A stretch of 63,866 nucleotides of DNA from Vibrio sp. 99-70-13A1 (GCF_013114625.1 NZ_VTXD01000030.1:1-63866), one strand, 5' to 3'. Shown: positions 42,271 to 51,907, counted from the stretch's first letter. Translations and numbers: made by a program. Notes: generated by a model not told the origin, from the letters alone.

Positions 42271-42304
42271 ACAAAAAAGATCGCTCAATAGTAGGCGATC
42301 TTTT
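42271..42304 (-). terminator. terminator-like hairpin between lpxA and lpxB
   Basis: AAAAGATCGC and GCGATCTTTT form a 10-bp stem with a 10-nt loop, followed on the minus strand by TTTTTTGTTTT. It is a good intrinsic terminator inside the lpx cluster, so lpxB-rnhB-dnaE-accA may depend partly on read-through or an internal promoter. Confidence 0.75.
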
Positions 42305-42324
42305 CTTTACTCCAATTCAAATCG

Positions 42325-43113
42325 CTATCGAATAATACCGCGTTCTGAATTTTCAAGCATATCCAACATAGGGGTAATTGAAGGAAATTCTACTGCCATC
42401 TCAGTAAGAGTAACCTTAGCTTCCTCTAAAGTTTTACTTGAACGGTAAAGCTCTTTATACGCTTTTTGAAGTGCTCGGATTTCTGGTTTCTCAAACCCGT
42501 TACGCTTCAAGCCCACTAGGTTAAGACCAAACGGCGCTGCATGGTTACCCTGCGCAAGCACGTACGGCAGTACATCTTGAACAACCGCAGAACAACCGCC
42601 AATGTACGCATAAGCGCCAATTGAACAAAACGGGTGAATCGCAGAAAGAGCCATAACACCAGCGTAATCACCAACTGTAACGTGACCACCAAGGATAGCG
42701 TTGTTACCAATGTGAGTGTGGTTACCAACGATAACATCATGCGCTACGTGAGCATTTACACAAAGTAAGTTGTCGTCACCAATCACTGTGGTTGCTTTGT
42801 CTTGAGTCGTACCACGGTGGATCTGTACCGCTTCTCGAATAACGTTACGGTCTCCAATCACTACCGTTGTTTCTTCGCCACCGTACTTTTTATCTTGGTT
42901 TTCTTCGCCGATGACCGCATTAGGGAAAATTCGGTTCTCTTTACCAATCGTAGTATGACCTTTGATTACAACATGTGACATCACTTCTGTGTCGTCACCA
43001 ATCGTTACATTACCCGCAATATAAGTAAATGGACCTACAGACACATTAGCACCAATAGTCACATTACCTTCAATTACGGCTGCTGGATGAATTTTTGCGG
43101 TTTCATGAATCAT
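42325..43113 (-). CDS. lpxA: UDP-N-acetylglucosamine acyltransferase
   Basis: LpxA adds the first acyl chain in lipid A synthesis. The ATG at 43113 gives 262 residues, the E. coli length, starting MIHETAKIHPAAVIEG. Repeated hexapeptides ([LIV]-G-x4 type) form the left-handed beta helix, and HVAHDVIVGNHTHIG (about 122-136) holds the catalytic His. The C-terminal helical part ends ENSERGIIR. The fabZ stop is at 43115, 1 bp upstream. A longer reading frame into fabZ exists but is rejected. Confidence 0.98.
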   Translation of the reverse strand: MIHETAKIHPAAVIEGNVTIGANVSVGPFTYIAGNVTIGDDTEVMSHVVIKGHTTIGKENRIFPNAVIGEENQDKKYGGEETTVVIGDRNVIREAVQIHRGTTQDKATTVIGDDNLLCVNAHVAHDVIVGNHTHIGNNAILGGHVTVGDYAGVMALSAIHPFCSIGAYAYIGGCSAVVQDVLPYVLAQGNHAAPFGLNLVGLKRNGFEKPEIRALQKAYKELYRSSKTLEEAKVTLTEMAVEFPSITPMLDMLENSERGIIR

Positions 43114-43114
43114 A

Positions 43115-43567
43115 TTAAAACTCTCTACGAGCACACTTAAGTTCAGCTGAACACACCACGTCGCCGTCAACTTTGGCAACACCAGTAAATGAAGCAATAC
43201 CACGTCGTTCTTTCAAAAATTCAACTTCAATCACTAGCTGGTCACCAGGAACAACAGGCTTGCGGAATTTAGCTTTATCGACACTCGCAAAATAGTACAG
43301 TTCATTTTCAGATGGTGCACCAAACGATTTAAATGCCAACAAACCAGTCGCTTGAGCCATTGCTTCTAAAATTAGAACACCTGGGAATACTGGTAATTGT
43401 GGGAAATGGCCAGTGAATTGAGGCTCATTCACAGAGACATTCTTAATAGCTGTTAGCGTTTTAGCTTCATCGAAGTTAGTCACACGATCAATCATTAAGA
43501 ATGGGTAGCGATGAGGAAGTAGCTCCTGAATTTCAGTAATATTCATCGTTTTCTGTTCAGTAGTCAA
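43115..43567 (-). CDS. fabZ: (3R)-hydroxyacyl-ACP dehydratase
   Basis: FabZ dehydrates beta-hydroxyacyl-ACP in fatty-acid elongation and so competes with LpxA/LpxD for the same hydroxyacyl chains. It has 150 residues with catalytic His54 (TGHFPQLPVFPG) and Glu68 (LILEAMAQA). The start is TTG at 43567 with AGGAA eight bases upstream; the MTT start matches E. coli, which also uses TTG here. An ATG at 43546 lacks a ribosome site. It lies between lpxD and lpxA. Confidence 0.96.
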   Translation of the reverse strand: MTTEQKTMNITEIQELLPHRYPFLMIDRVTNFDEAKTLTAIKNVSVNEPQFTGHFPQLPVFPGVLILEAMAQATGLLAFKSFGAPSENELYYFASVDKAKFRKPVVPGDQLVIEVEFLKERRGIASFTGVAKVDGDVVCSAELKCARREF

Positions 43568-43615
43568 AGTCGTATTCCTATTTGGATTCTTTATTCAATT
43601 ATGGGGATTATAAAC

Positions 43616-43645
43616 GAAAAAGGCCCGCCTTTCGCGAGCCTTTTA
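43616..43645 (-). terminator. terminator-like hairpin between lpxD and fabZ
   Basis: AAAGGC and GCCTTT close a stem that continues with GC-rich pairs; on the minus strand TTTTTCG follows. A modest intrinsic terminator or attenuator inside the cluster. Confidence 0.55.
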
Positions 43646-43658
43646 TTAGAAAATGGAA

Positions 43659-44690
43659 TTATGATTCCACATTCTTTTCGATTTGCTTTTCGACAGTTTT
43701 TAAACGCTTGTTCATTTCATCAATACGATGAACGTGAACCGCTGTCTTGCGCCAATCTTTATTGGATTGCAATGGAATACCTGAGGAGTACATACCTTTT
43801 TCAGTAATACTGCGCATCACCATTCCCATTCCGGTAATTGTGACTCCATCAGTGATTTCAATGTGTCCATTAATCACACAACCACCACCAACTATGCAGT
43901 ATTTACCTAGGCTTGTACTGCCAGCAATAATAGTACCACCCGCTATCGCTGAACCATATCCGATGTGCACGTTATGGGCAATTTGAAGTTGGTTATCGAG
44001 AATAACGTTATCTTCGATAATTGTGTCATCCAGAGCGCCACGGTCTATCGTAGTACACGCGCCAATCTCAACTCGATTACCTACTTGAACAGAACCGACT
44101 TGTGGGATCTTAATCCACTCGCCTTTTTCATTCGCATAGCCAAAGCCATCAGATCCGATAACAGTACTAGATTGAACCAAACAAGCTTCACCTAAAACAA
44201 CATCATGATAGATACTGACGTTTGCCCAAAGCTTAGTCCCCGCCCCAACCTTTGCATTCTTGCCAATGAAACACCCAGCTCCAATAACAACGTTATCGCC
44301 AAGTACAGCGCCAGTTTCAATCACAGCATTAGCGCCAATTGAAACATTAGTACCTATGGTGGCAGTGCTTGCAATAACGGCAGAGTCTGCAATTTCACAA
44401 GCGGGAGCCGGCGTTGTGTCCATAACTTGTGACACCTTTGCAAAAGCAATATAAGGGTCAGCAACAACGATTGCGTTACTCGAACACAGCTCTAATTCTG
44501 TAGACTTAACCATTACGGCTGATGCATTACAGCTCTCTAAATGCTTACTGTATTTCGCATTAGAAAGGAATGTAATATCCCCTTCTTTTGCTTTATCCAT
44601 TGGAGCGATTGCTGAGATAATCGCATCACCATCACCGTGAAGTTCACCACCAGTGATTGTTGCTATTTCGGCTAAAGTCAGATTTTTCAT
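43659..44690 (-). CDS. lpxD: UDP-3-O-(3-hydroxymyristoyl)glucosamine N-acyltransferase
   Basis: LpxD adds the second acyl chain in lipid A synthesis. It has 343 residues (E. coli 341). The N-terminal uridine-binding domain starts MKNLTLAEIATITGGEL. The hexapeptide beta-helix covers about 100-310, with the catalytic His in LDNQLQIAHNVHIGYGSAIAG, and the C-terminal helix contains DWRKTAVHVHRI. The skp stop is 3 bp before its ATG. Confidence 0.98.
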   Translation of the reverse strand: MKNLTLAEIATITGGELHGDGDAIISAIAPMDKAKEGDITFLSNAKYSKHLESCNASAVMVKSTELELCSSNAIVVADPYIAFAKVSQVMDTTPAPACEIADSAVIASTATIGTNVSIGANAVIETGAVLGDNVVIGAGCFIGKNAKVGAGTKLWANVSIYHDVVLGEACLVQSSTVIGSDGFGYANEKGEWIKIPQVGSVQVGNRVEIGACTTIDRGALDDTIIEDNVILDNQLQIAHNVHIGYGSAIAGGTIIAGSTSLGKYCIVGGGCVINGHIEITDGVTITGMGMVMRSITEKGMYSSGIPLQSNKDWRKTAVHVHRIDEMNKRLKTVEKQIEKNVES

Positions 44691-44693
44691 AAA

Positions 44694-45203
44694 TTATTTC
44701 AGTGCTTTAATTACTTTTTCAGAGATATTGTATTCAGGTTTGCCGTACTGCATTGCTTGAATATCAACAACAAGATCGTAGCCTTCTTTCTCAGCTACTT
44801 TTTGTACAGCATCTTGAATCACTTTAAACAGTTTTTGCTTTTCTTGAGCTTCGCGGCGTTGGCTCGCTTTCTCTAAAGCCTGAGCTTTAATTTTATACTT
44901 GCTGTCTAGTTGACCAATTTCGATACGAAGTTTTTCCACTTCATCAGGACCGAGTAGCTCGCCATCACGCTTCAGCTTTTCAATTTTAGTTTTAGCTTCT
45001 ACTTGAATGCTTTGAAGCTCTGCTGCTTTGTCTTTAAATTCTTCCTGCATTTTCTGAAGAACAACGTCACGCTGAGGCAAAGCTTGAAATACTTGAGCAG
45101 TGTTAACGTATCCGACTTTTTGTGCAGCTTCTGCAGCTGTTGCAAAGAAAGATGAACTCAGTACTACAAGACCTAAGCCTGCTGCTTTAATCATTTTATT
45201 CAA
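44694..45203 (-). CDS. skp: periplasmic chaperone Skp (OmpH)
   Basis: Skp is a trimeric jellyfish-shaped chaperone that carries unfolded outer-membrane proteins to BamA. It has 169 residues with a signal peptide of about 26 (ending TAAEA) and long basic/acidic helices (about 50-135) for the tentacles. The start codon appears to be TTG at 45203, because AGGA is 7 bases before it and 16 before the first ATG (45194). bamA ends 18 bp upstream; the bamA-skp-lpxD order is conserved. Confidence 0.94.
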   Translation of the reverse strand: MNKMIKAAGLGLVVLSSSFFATAAEAAQKVGYVNTAQVFQALPQRDVVLQKMQEEFKDKAAELQSIQVEAKTKIEKLKRDGELLGPDEVEKLRIEIGQLDSKYKIKAQALEKASQRREAQEKQKLFKVIQDAVQKVAEKEGYDLVVDIQAMQYGKPEYNISEKVIKALK

Positions 45204-45221
45204 AATATTGTCCTTTAAATT

Positions 45222-47633
45222 TTAGAAAGTTCTACCAATGGTGAATGTAAAGAATTCTTCATCATCACCTTCGTAAATTTTTGTTGGTTTAGCAATTGAG
45301 AATACAAGTGGTCCCATTGGTGACATCCACTGTAAAGCCGCACCATATGAAGCTCGATAATTCGTTGGGTCTGAGTAGTCGTAATAGTACTGACCACCTG
45401 ATGTTATCTGGTTGCTGCTCTGATAATTAAACTCAGTATCCCAAACACTCGCCATATCGAAGAAGACACTGGTTCTGATTTGGCTACGTGCTTCGTCAGA
45501 AGCAAATGGTGTTGGAACAATAAGTTCTAAACTTGCTAACGCTACTGCGTTACCACCAACAGAGTCATCAGTTACCGATGTATGGTTAGGGTTATTACCG
45601 CCGCCATCAGCATACACAGCTTTAGGACCAGCTGAGTTCGAACCGAAACCACGTAAAGTTGTAAAGCCACCTGCGTAGTAGTTCTCATAGAATGGGAACA
45701 AGTTGTCGTTACCATCGGTTTGACCATAACCATTACCGTAGCCTAAACGACCACGCATCAACAGAGTGAATTCATGCTTTTTCGTCAGAGGAATGTAATG
45801 TTTTACATCATACTGCGCTTTAAAATATTGAACGTCTGAACTTGGTACCGTCATTTTAAAGAATGCACGCTGGTGGTTACCAGCCGTTGGGAAAAAGCCA
45901 CGGTTTAAGTTATTACGAGTCCATGAAATATTCGCATCAAAGTCATTCACCAAAATATTTTCGTCACCATACTGACCAATACTTTTCGCAAATTGTTCAA
46001 CTTGAATATAAGTAGGAACATTACCAATTTTGTTATGCGTATAACCAACACCAAGGTCAATACGGTTCAACTCATCCATAGGGAAACCCCATGTCAGACT
46101 GGCACCATAACTTTCGTTGGTATAGTCAACAATACCCGCTTCAGAAGCTTCAAATGTATTGTAGAAAATCTTACCACCAAGACTTACACCATCCAGAGTC
46201 CAGTACGGGTCTCGATAATCCAAGCTTACATTTTTCTGGTAGTCATTCATCATCGCACTGATACCAACACGGTCACCAGAGCCTGCAAAGTTATCCTGCT
46301 GTAAACCAACTTGGAAACTCACACCCGACTCAGTACCGTAGCCGACACCAAAGTTCACACTGCCAGAGTTTGCTTCTTTAACGTTGTAAACCAAGTCGAC
46401 TTGGTCTTCACTTCCGGGCACTCGAACCGTTTGTACATCAACTGTTTCAAAGAAACCTAAACGATTCAAACGACCTTTACCGGTATCAATAGCTTTCGAG
46501 TTTAACCAACTGCCTTCCATTTGACGCATTTCACGGCGCAAAACTTCATCTTTGGTTGAATTGTTTCCTGAGAAACGAATATCGCGAACATAGATACGAC
46601 TTCCAGCTTCAACATTGATGACAAGCGATACTTCATTTGTTTCATCGTCAAACTCAGGAATAGTACGAACTTGAGGGTATGCATAGCCAGACTCACCAAG
46701 AACTCGCTTCACGTCTTCTTCTAAGCTTGTCACTCTAGAGCCGTTATAGGTATCACCATCTTCAAATGGGACCAGAGCTTTAAAATCGTCTTCACGCCCA
46801 ATTAACTCACCACGAAAAGAGACATCCTTGACCGTATAAGCTTCGCCTTCATCAAGCCCTAGGGTAATGTATACGCCCTTTTTATCTGGCGAGATAGCAA
46901 CTTGAGTTGAATCAACTTTAAACTTCAAATAACCGCGATCTAGGTAGTAAGACTTTAGAGCCTCAATATCACCAGCTAGTACTTGCTTCTGATATTTTTC
47001 ATCCGCTAGGAAGTTCCACCAAGCAACATCTACATTTAAGTTAAAGCGACCGAGTAAATCAGCATCGGAATAAACTTCATTACCAATGAAGTTTATTTGC
47101 TGAATTTTTGCAGATACACCTTCAGTAAAAATGAATTTCAAATCAGAACGATTACGAGGAAGAGGTGTGACAACCGCTTTTACCGTAGCATTGTACTTAC
47201 CAACACTGTAATAAAAGTCCTCTAGACCTTTTTCAATGTTACTCAATGTTGTTCGGTCTAGAGCCTCACCTTCGCGAACACCTGACGCATCAAGGTTCTG
47301 CTGAAGCTGCTCTTCTTTAATTGCTTTATTACCTGAAAATGAAATGCTAGCAATTGTCGGACGCTCTTTAACTTGAACAATTAAAGCCCCTTCATCGCGC
47401 AATACTTTTACATCTTCAAAGTTACCAGAGGCATATAATGCTCGAATAATTTCAGACACATCATTCGGGCTTAATTCATCACCAATACGAACTGGCATTT
47501 TCAATAAAGCAGCACCTAAAGCAACACGCTGTAAGCCTTCAATTTGAATATCTTGAACTACAAAGTTTTGTGAACCGTTCGCAGCGACGCTTGTGGCCAA
47601 GAGGCTTGCGAACAGGATTTTCTTAATCGCCAT
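45222..47633 (-). CDS. bamA: outer-membrane protein assembly factor BamA
   Basis: BamA is the Omp85 insertase at the centre of the BAM complex. It has 803 residues: a signal peptide of about 20, five POTRA domains (about 23-420; the first begins FVVQDIQIEGLQR) and a 16-strand barrel. The loop-6 VRGF-type motif appears as TLRGFGSNSAGPK near residue 660. The last residues TFTIGRTF end in the phenylalanine required for insertion. It lies between rseP and skp. Its lipoprotein partner BamC is at 7609. Confidence 0.98.
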   Translation of the reverse strand: MAIKKILFASLLATSVAANGSQNFVVQDIQIEGLQRVALGAALLKMPVRIGDELSPNDVSEIIRALYASGNFEDVKVLRDEGALIVQVKERPTIASISFSGNKAIKEEQLQQNLDASGVREGEALDRTTLSNIEKGLEDFYYSVGKYNATVKAVVTPLPRNRSDLKFIFTEGVSAKIQQINFIGNEVYSDADLLGRFNLNVDVAWWNFLADEKYQKQVLAGDIEALKSYYLDRGYLKFKVDSTQVAISPDKKGVYITLGLDEGEAYTVKDVSFRGELIGREDDFKALVPFEDGDTYNGSRVTSLEEDVKRVLGESGYAYPQVRTIPEFDDETNEVSLVINVEAGSRIYVRDIRFSGNNSTKDEVLRREMRQMEGSWLNSKAIDTGKGRLNRLGFFETVDVQTVRVPGSEDQVDLVYNVKEANSGSVNFGVGYGTESGVSFQVGLQQDNFAGSGDRVGISAMMNDYQKNVSLDYRDPYWTLDGVSLGGKIFYNTFEASEAGIVDYTNESYGASLTWGFPMDELNRIDLGVGYTHNKIGNVPTYIQVEQFAKSIGQYGDENILVNDFDANISWTRNNLNRGFFPTAGNHQRAFFKMTVPSSDVQYFKAQYDVKHYIPLTKKHEFTLLMRGRLGYGNGYGQTDGNDNLFPFYENYYAGGFTTLRGFGSNSAGPKAVYADGGGNNPNHTSVTDDSVGGNAVALASLELIVPTPFASDEARSQIRTSVFFDMASVWDTEFNYQSSNQITSGGQYYYDYSDPTNYRASYGAALQWMSPMGPLVFSIAKPTKIYEGDDEEFFTFTIGRTF

Positions 47634-47681
47634 ACTTATTCTAATTATTCCTTGCTACTACTAAAACCTGTGAGAAACCAT

Positions 47682-49040
47682 TCACAGACGAGTAAAATCG
47701 TTAAATATTGCTAGAGCCATAAGTGAGAAAATAATCGCACCTCCCAGTCGATATCCCATTTCCTGAATTTTTTCAGGGACAGGTTTACGAGTGATTGCTT
47801 CAATAGCGAAAAAGAGTAAATGCCCACCATCTAACATAGGCAGTGGAACTAAATTTATAATACCTAAATTGACACTAATTAAGGCTAAGAAACCTAAAAA
47901 GTACACCAACCCATACTCAGCAGTAGTACCAGCGCCTTTAGCAATTGAAATCGGGCCGCTCAAATTATTGAGACCAACATCACCCACAATCAATTTTTTC
48001 AACATGCTCGCGGTCAGCCCAATGACTTGCCCTGTTTTATCTATCGCTTTACCTATAGATTCAATTACACCAAATTGTAATTCAAAGCGATAATTTTCAG
48101 GCCACTCTGCGACTTCAGGAGCAATGCCAGCATAACCAATACTTGTACCGTCTGCAGCGTTACGACTCTTTGGAGTCAAAGTCAGTTCGACTTCATAACC
48201 GCTTCGTAATACAACCACTTGCAGAGTGTTGTTGGGATTTGAACGAATAAGCTCAACAACGGATTGCCAGCGCTCAATCTTCTGCCCATCAATTGCGACG
48301 ATGTTATCTCCCGCCTCAAAACCAGCTTGCTTTGCTGCGCCATCCTCAATTATTTGAGCTAACACAGTCGATATTTCTGGGGTGTAAGGTAAAAACCCTA
48401 ATGACCCCATAGCGGATTCAGTCTCTGGATTAAACTTCCACTCAGAGGTATCAACCACTATATGCTGCTCTACACCAATATTATCAGGCGTGGTGACAGT
48501 CATTGCTATTGATTCGTCACCGATATGAGAAATCAAACCCATATTTACAGATTCCCAATCAGCGGTTTTGATTCCTGAAATGGATTTAAGTTCCATTCCC
48601 GTTTCAATTCCTGACTGCGCCGCAATAGACTGAGGCGTCACTTCGCCGATAACGGGCTTTACCGCAGGAATGCCAATAAGGAAAACAAGCCAGTAAGCAA
48701 AAATAGCAAAAATAAAATTAAATGCAGGTCCCGCGGCAACGATTGAGCTTCGCTTCCATAAAGGTTTTTTATCAAAGGCATATTGATGCTGGTCAGCAGG
48801 AATATCATCGACCCGGCTGTCTAGCATTTTCACATATCCACCTAAAGGGATAATAGAAAGGCTATATTCAGTGCCGTCACGCCCAACCTTGCTCCAAATT
48901 GATTTACCAAAACCAATTGAGAATTTTTCAACTTTTACACCACAACGCCTAGCTACCCAAAAATGGCCATATTCATGTACGGCAACCAGAATACCCAGAG
49001 CGACTATAAAGGAGGCAAAGTTCCACAAAACTCCTGTCAT
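47682..49040 (-). CDS. rseP: sigma-E regulator intramembrane protease RseP
   Basis: RseP is a site-2 zinc protease that cuts RseA within the membrane and so releases sigma-E. It has 452 residues (E. coli 450). The HEYGH motif at 22-26 (His22, Glu23, His26) is in the first helix, two PDZ domains lie in the periplasm (about 110-310), and LVPLPMLDGGHL near 397-408 carries the third ligand. Its ATG overlaps the dxr stop by 4 bp, so the genes are coupled. bamA, whose misfolded clients trigger the pathway, lies downstream. Confidence 0.98.
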   Translation of the reverse strand: MTGVLWNFASFIVALGILVAVHEYGHFWVARRCGVKVEKFSIGFGKSIWSKVGRDGTEYSLSIIPLGGYVKMLDSRVDDIPADQHQYAFDKKPLWKRSSIVAAGPAFNFIFAIFAYWLVFLIGIPAVKPVIGEVTPQSIAAQSGIETGMELKSISGIKTADWESVNMGLISHIGDESIAMTVTTPDNIGVEQHIVVDTSEWKFNPETESAMGSLGFLPYTPEISTVLAQIIEDGAAKQAGFEAGDNIVAIDGQKIERWQSVVELIRSNPNNTLQVVVLRSGYEVELTLTPKSRNAADGTSIGYAGIAPEVAEWPENYRFELQFGVIESIGKAIDKTGQVIGLTASMLKKLIVGDVGLNNLSGPISIAKGAGTTAEYGLVYFLGFLALISVNLGIINLVPLPMLDGGHLLFFAIEAITRKPVPEKIQEMGYRLGGAIIFSLMALAIFNDFTRL

Positions 49041-50245
49041 GATAGATTCTCTTCAATAAATTTAACGGCAAATTTACGCGCTATATTATCTAGCTCTATC
49101 AAGCTTTCCAAGCTATCTAACTCATCAGGGCTATATTGTTCGCAGACTTTGTTCATTACATGCTCATTGATCATGGCAATCTGTGTGAATTTAATTGTAG
49201 AGCTCAAAAAAGCATCAACTGCAACTTCATTGGCTGCATTAATTGCAGTTGTAGCATGCTGCCCCTTGTAGCAAGCATCTATTGCCAGTTTTAGGCAAGG
49301 ATAACGAGCAAAGTCAGGTTCAAGAAAAGTTAGCTCACCCACTTTTGTAAAGTCTAAAGCTTGAACTCCAGCTTCAATTCTATCAGGGTAAGACAGAGAT
49401 AAGGCAATAGGCGTCGCCATATCAGGCTCTCCCATCTGCGCAAGTACAGAGCCATCTTTATATTGAACCATGGAGTGGATAACTGACTGCGGATGAATAA
49501 TGACTTTTAGCTGTTCTTCAGAAGCGTTAAATAACCACTTAGCCTCGATAAACTCTAAGCCTTTGTTCATCATGGTTGCGGAGTCTACAGATATCTTGGG
49601 GCCCATAGACCAGTTAGGGTGAGCAATAGCTTGTTCTGGGGTGACGGTATCGAGCTCTTTCACTTCGGCATATCGAAAAGGACCACCAGATCCCGTCAGC
49701 AAAATATGATTGACGCCATGAGCTTTAAGATCACAACGACCTAAGTTCGTCTGAACCTTCTCATTTAAGCACTGGAAAATTGCGTTATGTTCACTATCAA
49801 CTGGTAGAAGTTCTGCTCCATATTGTTTAACGGCATCAATAAAAAGCTGACCAGACATGACCAAAGCTTCTTTATTTGCAAGTAATACGCGCTTACCAGC
49901 CTTTACTGCCGCCATTGTAGGAAGTAACCCAGCAGCTCCAACAATTGCAGCCATAACGGTATCGGCTTCTTCAAGAGAAGCAATCTGACACATCCCTTCA
50001 GGCCCTGAAAGAACAATAATATCAAGGTTATTTGACTTAAGCGTATCGGCTAGCTTGCTAGCGGCTTCAGGACAAGCCATAGCGACATACTTAGGCTTCC
50101 ATCTGTCGATCAATTCGATCATCTTCTCGACATTGGAGCCAGCTGCTAAACCAATTACTGAATATTGCTGAGGATTTTGTTCAACAACTTTTAATGTACT
50201 CGTTCCTATAGAACCAGTAGCGCCAAGAATCGTTATATATCGCAT
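49037..50245 (-). CDS. dxr: 1-deoxy-D-xylulose-5-phosphate reductoisomerase
   Basis: Dxr (IspC) is the NADPH-dependent second step of the MEP isoprenoid pathway. It has 402 residues with the NADPH-binding loop GATGSIGTST at 8-17, the metal site VDSEHNAIFQCL (about 150-161), and MGPKISVDSATMMNKGLE (about 212-229). Isoprenoids made here are used by UppS, encoded two genes upstream. rseP overlaps its end, and a hairpin separates it from cdsA. Confidence 0.98.
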   Translation of the reverse strand: MRYITILGATGSIGTSTLKVVEQNPQQYSVIGLAAGSNVEKMIELIDRWKPKYVAMACPEAASKLADTLKSNNLDIIVLSGPEGMCQIASLEEADTVMAAIVGAAGLLPTMAAVKAGKRVLLANKEALVMSGQLFIDAVKQYGAELLPVDSEHNAIFQCLNEKVQTNLGRCDLKAHGVNHILLTGSGGPFRYAEVKELDTVTPEQAIAHPNWSMGPKISVDSATMMNKGLEFIEAKWLFNASEEQLKVIIHPQSVIHSMVQYKDGSVLAQMGEPDMATPIALSLSYPDRIEAGVQALDFTKVGELTFLEPDFARYPCLKLAIDACYKGQHATTAINAANEVAVDAFLSSTIKFTQIAMINEHVMNKVCEQYSPDELDSLESLIELDNIARKFAVKFIEENLS

Positions 50246-50270
50246 TGCGTATGACCGTTGAGATGTAATA

Positions 50271-50294
50271 AAGGGCAGAATGTCTGCCCTTATT
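50271..50294 (-). terminator. hairpin between cdsA and dxr
   Basis: AAGGGCAGA and TCTGCCCTT form a 9-bp stem with a 3-nt loop. On the minus strand TATTAC follows, so the U-tract is weak and read-through into dxr is likely. Confidence 0.55.
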
Positions 50295-50296
50295 TA

Positions 50297-51139
50297 TTAG
50301 AATGCTAGATAAAGCAGAGCAAAGACAGGGAAAGCAGCGGTTAAACTATCAATTCTATCTAATATGCCACCGTGGCCAGGAATAAGATTACTGCTGTCTT
50401 TTATCCCGGAGACTCGTTTGAACATACTTTCAACAAGGTCGCCCAGCACAGAAATCACTACAGTTATTAATGTAATAACAACCATGTGAACAGGGCTAGT
50501 AAATTGAATATCAAATACGCCAGCAAAGATCCACGCAACGACTAAAGCCGTGATAATCCCGCCAATTAAACCCTCAATTGTCTTATTAGGGCTAACCGAT
50601 GGCGCCATTTTTCGCTTACCAATACTCTTTCCTGTGAAATATGCTCCACTGTCAGCAGCCCAAACGATAAAGCAAACAAACATCACTAATTTTGCACCAT
50701 GATAAGGATCGACGTTGATGTTTGTCGCTCTTAAAATAATGATACTCCAAAAAAACGGGAGTAACGTTAGCAGACCAAAGCCATGCCTCAATACCGTTGA
50801 TTTTTGCCATGAAGGTAAAGATTTTGGATAACTAATGGCTAACCCACTGGCAATTATCCACCAGATAAACCCAGCACTTAATATTGCGTAATGAGCACTT
50901 GAAATGTCATTTAAACTGAATGCATCGAAGGGGATAAAAACAAGGCTAAGTGCACTAATTGCAACCGTCGGTACAAGTGCTAAATATCGAGATTTGCTTT
51001 CAACAAATTGAGTCCACTCCCAAAAGCCTAAAATTGTAATGGCAGCAAGGGCCAAAATAAAATGGGGCAGTGCTAACTCAAAAATACCTAGAATAACTAG
51101 GGGAGCTAAAATCAACGCTGTAATAATTCGTTGTTTCAA
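50297..51139 (-). CDS. cdsA: phosphatidate cytidylyltransferase
   Basis: CdsA makes CDP-diacylglycerol, the precursor of all membrane phospholipids. It has 280 residues and about eight membrane helices. The family signature near the C terminus is RVSGIKDSSNLIPGHGGIL, followed by DRIDS. The only plausible start is TTG at 51139 (MKQRIITA), with AAGGA upstream; no ATG lies near. The uppS stop is 12 bp upstream, so the two are in one transcript. Confidence 0.97.
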   Translation of the reverse strand: MKQRIITALILAPLVILGIFELALPHFILALAAITILGFWEWTQFVESKSRYLALVPTVAISALSLVFIPFDAFSLNDISSAHYAILSAGFIWWIIASGLAISYPKSLPSWQKSTVLRHGFGLLTLLPFFWSIIILRATNINVDPYHGAKLVMFVCFIVWAADSGAYFTGKSIGKRKMAPSVSPNKTIEGLIGGIITALVVAWIFAGVFDIQFTSPVHMVVITLITVVISVLGDLVESMFKRVSGIKDSSNLIPGHGGILDRIDSLTAAFPVFALLYLAF

Positions 51140-51151
51140 ACTAATAAATCC

Positions 51152-51907
51152 TTATTCGGTTTCCATCAATGCTTTGACTTGTTCGCCTGTACATCCAAAT
51201 CGACGCTCTCGATTAATAAACCAAGTAACGGCTTCAATAAGACTATCTTCATTAAAATCAGGCCAATACTGCTCCGTAAAATACATCTCGGCATAAGCGA
51301 GTTGCCAAAGCATAAAATTACTAATTCGGCATTCACCACTAGTACGGATCAACAGGTCAACTTCTGGAATATCAGACATGGTAAGATGCTGTGTAATTAA
51401 AGACTCATCAATAGCCTCAACATCTAAGCTCCCATCTTGTACTTTTTGAGAGATCGATTTTACTGCCTGTTGGATATCCCATTTACCACCATAGTTGGCC
51501 GCAATATTGATAACCATACCTGTATTAGTACTGGTTAGAGTTTCAGCTTCTTCAATTTTTTTTTGTAAACGTTCATTGAAGCGACTTTTGTCTCCAATAA
51601 CTCGAAGTTGTAAGTTGTTTTTGTGAAGCTTTTTTACTTCGCTGGATAAGACGGTAATAAAAAGCTCCATCAGCACACCAACTTCAGCTTCAGGGCGACG
51701 CCAGTTTTCACTACTAAAAGCGAATAAAGATACGGCTTTAATACCTAATTTAGCGGCTGAAGAAATGGTTTTTCTGACTGCTTTTACACCATTTTTATGG
51801 CCAAAGACGCGAGGCTTGCCTTGAGCTTTAGCCCAACGACCATTGCCATCCATAATGATAGCAATATGTTTAGGAAGGGAATCTGAGAATACTTGAGAAT
51901 TATGCAT
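51152..51907 (-). CDS. uppS: undecaprenyl pyrophosphate synthase
   Basis: UppS (IspU) elongates FPP to C55 undecaprenyl diphosphate, the lipid carrier for peptidoglycan and LPS. It has 251 residues. The catalytic Asp20 is in IIMDGNGRWA, FSSENWRRP is near 73-81, and RTSGECRISNFMLWQLAYAE (about 189-208) is the C-terminal signature. It is preceded by the frr terminator, so a promoter of its own probably lies in the 98-bp gap. cdsA and dxr follow. Confidence 0.97.
   Translation of the reverse strand: MHNSQVFSDSLPKHIAIIMDGNGRWAKAQGKPRVFGHKNGVKAVRKTISSAAKLGIKAVSLFAFSSENWRRPEAEVGVLMELFITVLSSEVKKLHKNNLQLRVIGDKSRFNERLQKKIEEAETLTSTNTGMVINIAANYGGKWDIQQAVKSISQKVQDGSLDVEAIDESLITQHLTMSDIPEVDLLIRTSGECRISNFMLWQLAYAEMYFTEQYWPDFNEDSLIEAVTWFINRERRFGCTGEQVKALMETE

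Noticed and set aside
48995..49024. Sigma-E-like promoter (GGAACTT ... TCTG) at the start of rseP
   Set aside because: The -10 half is poor and the motif lies in coding sequence at the wrong place for bamA; chance match is likely without start-site data.
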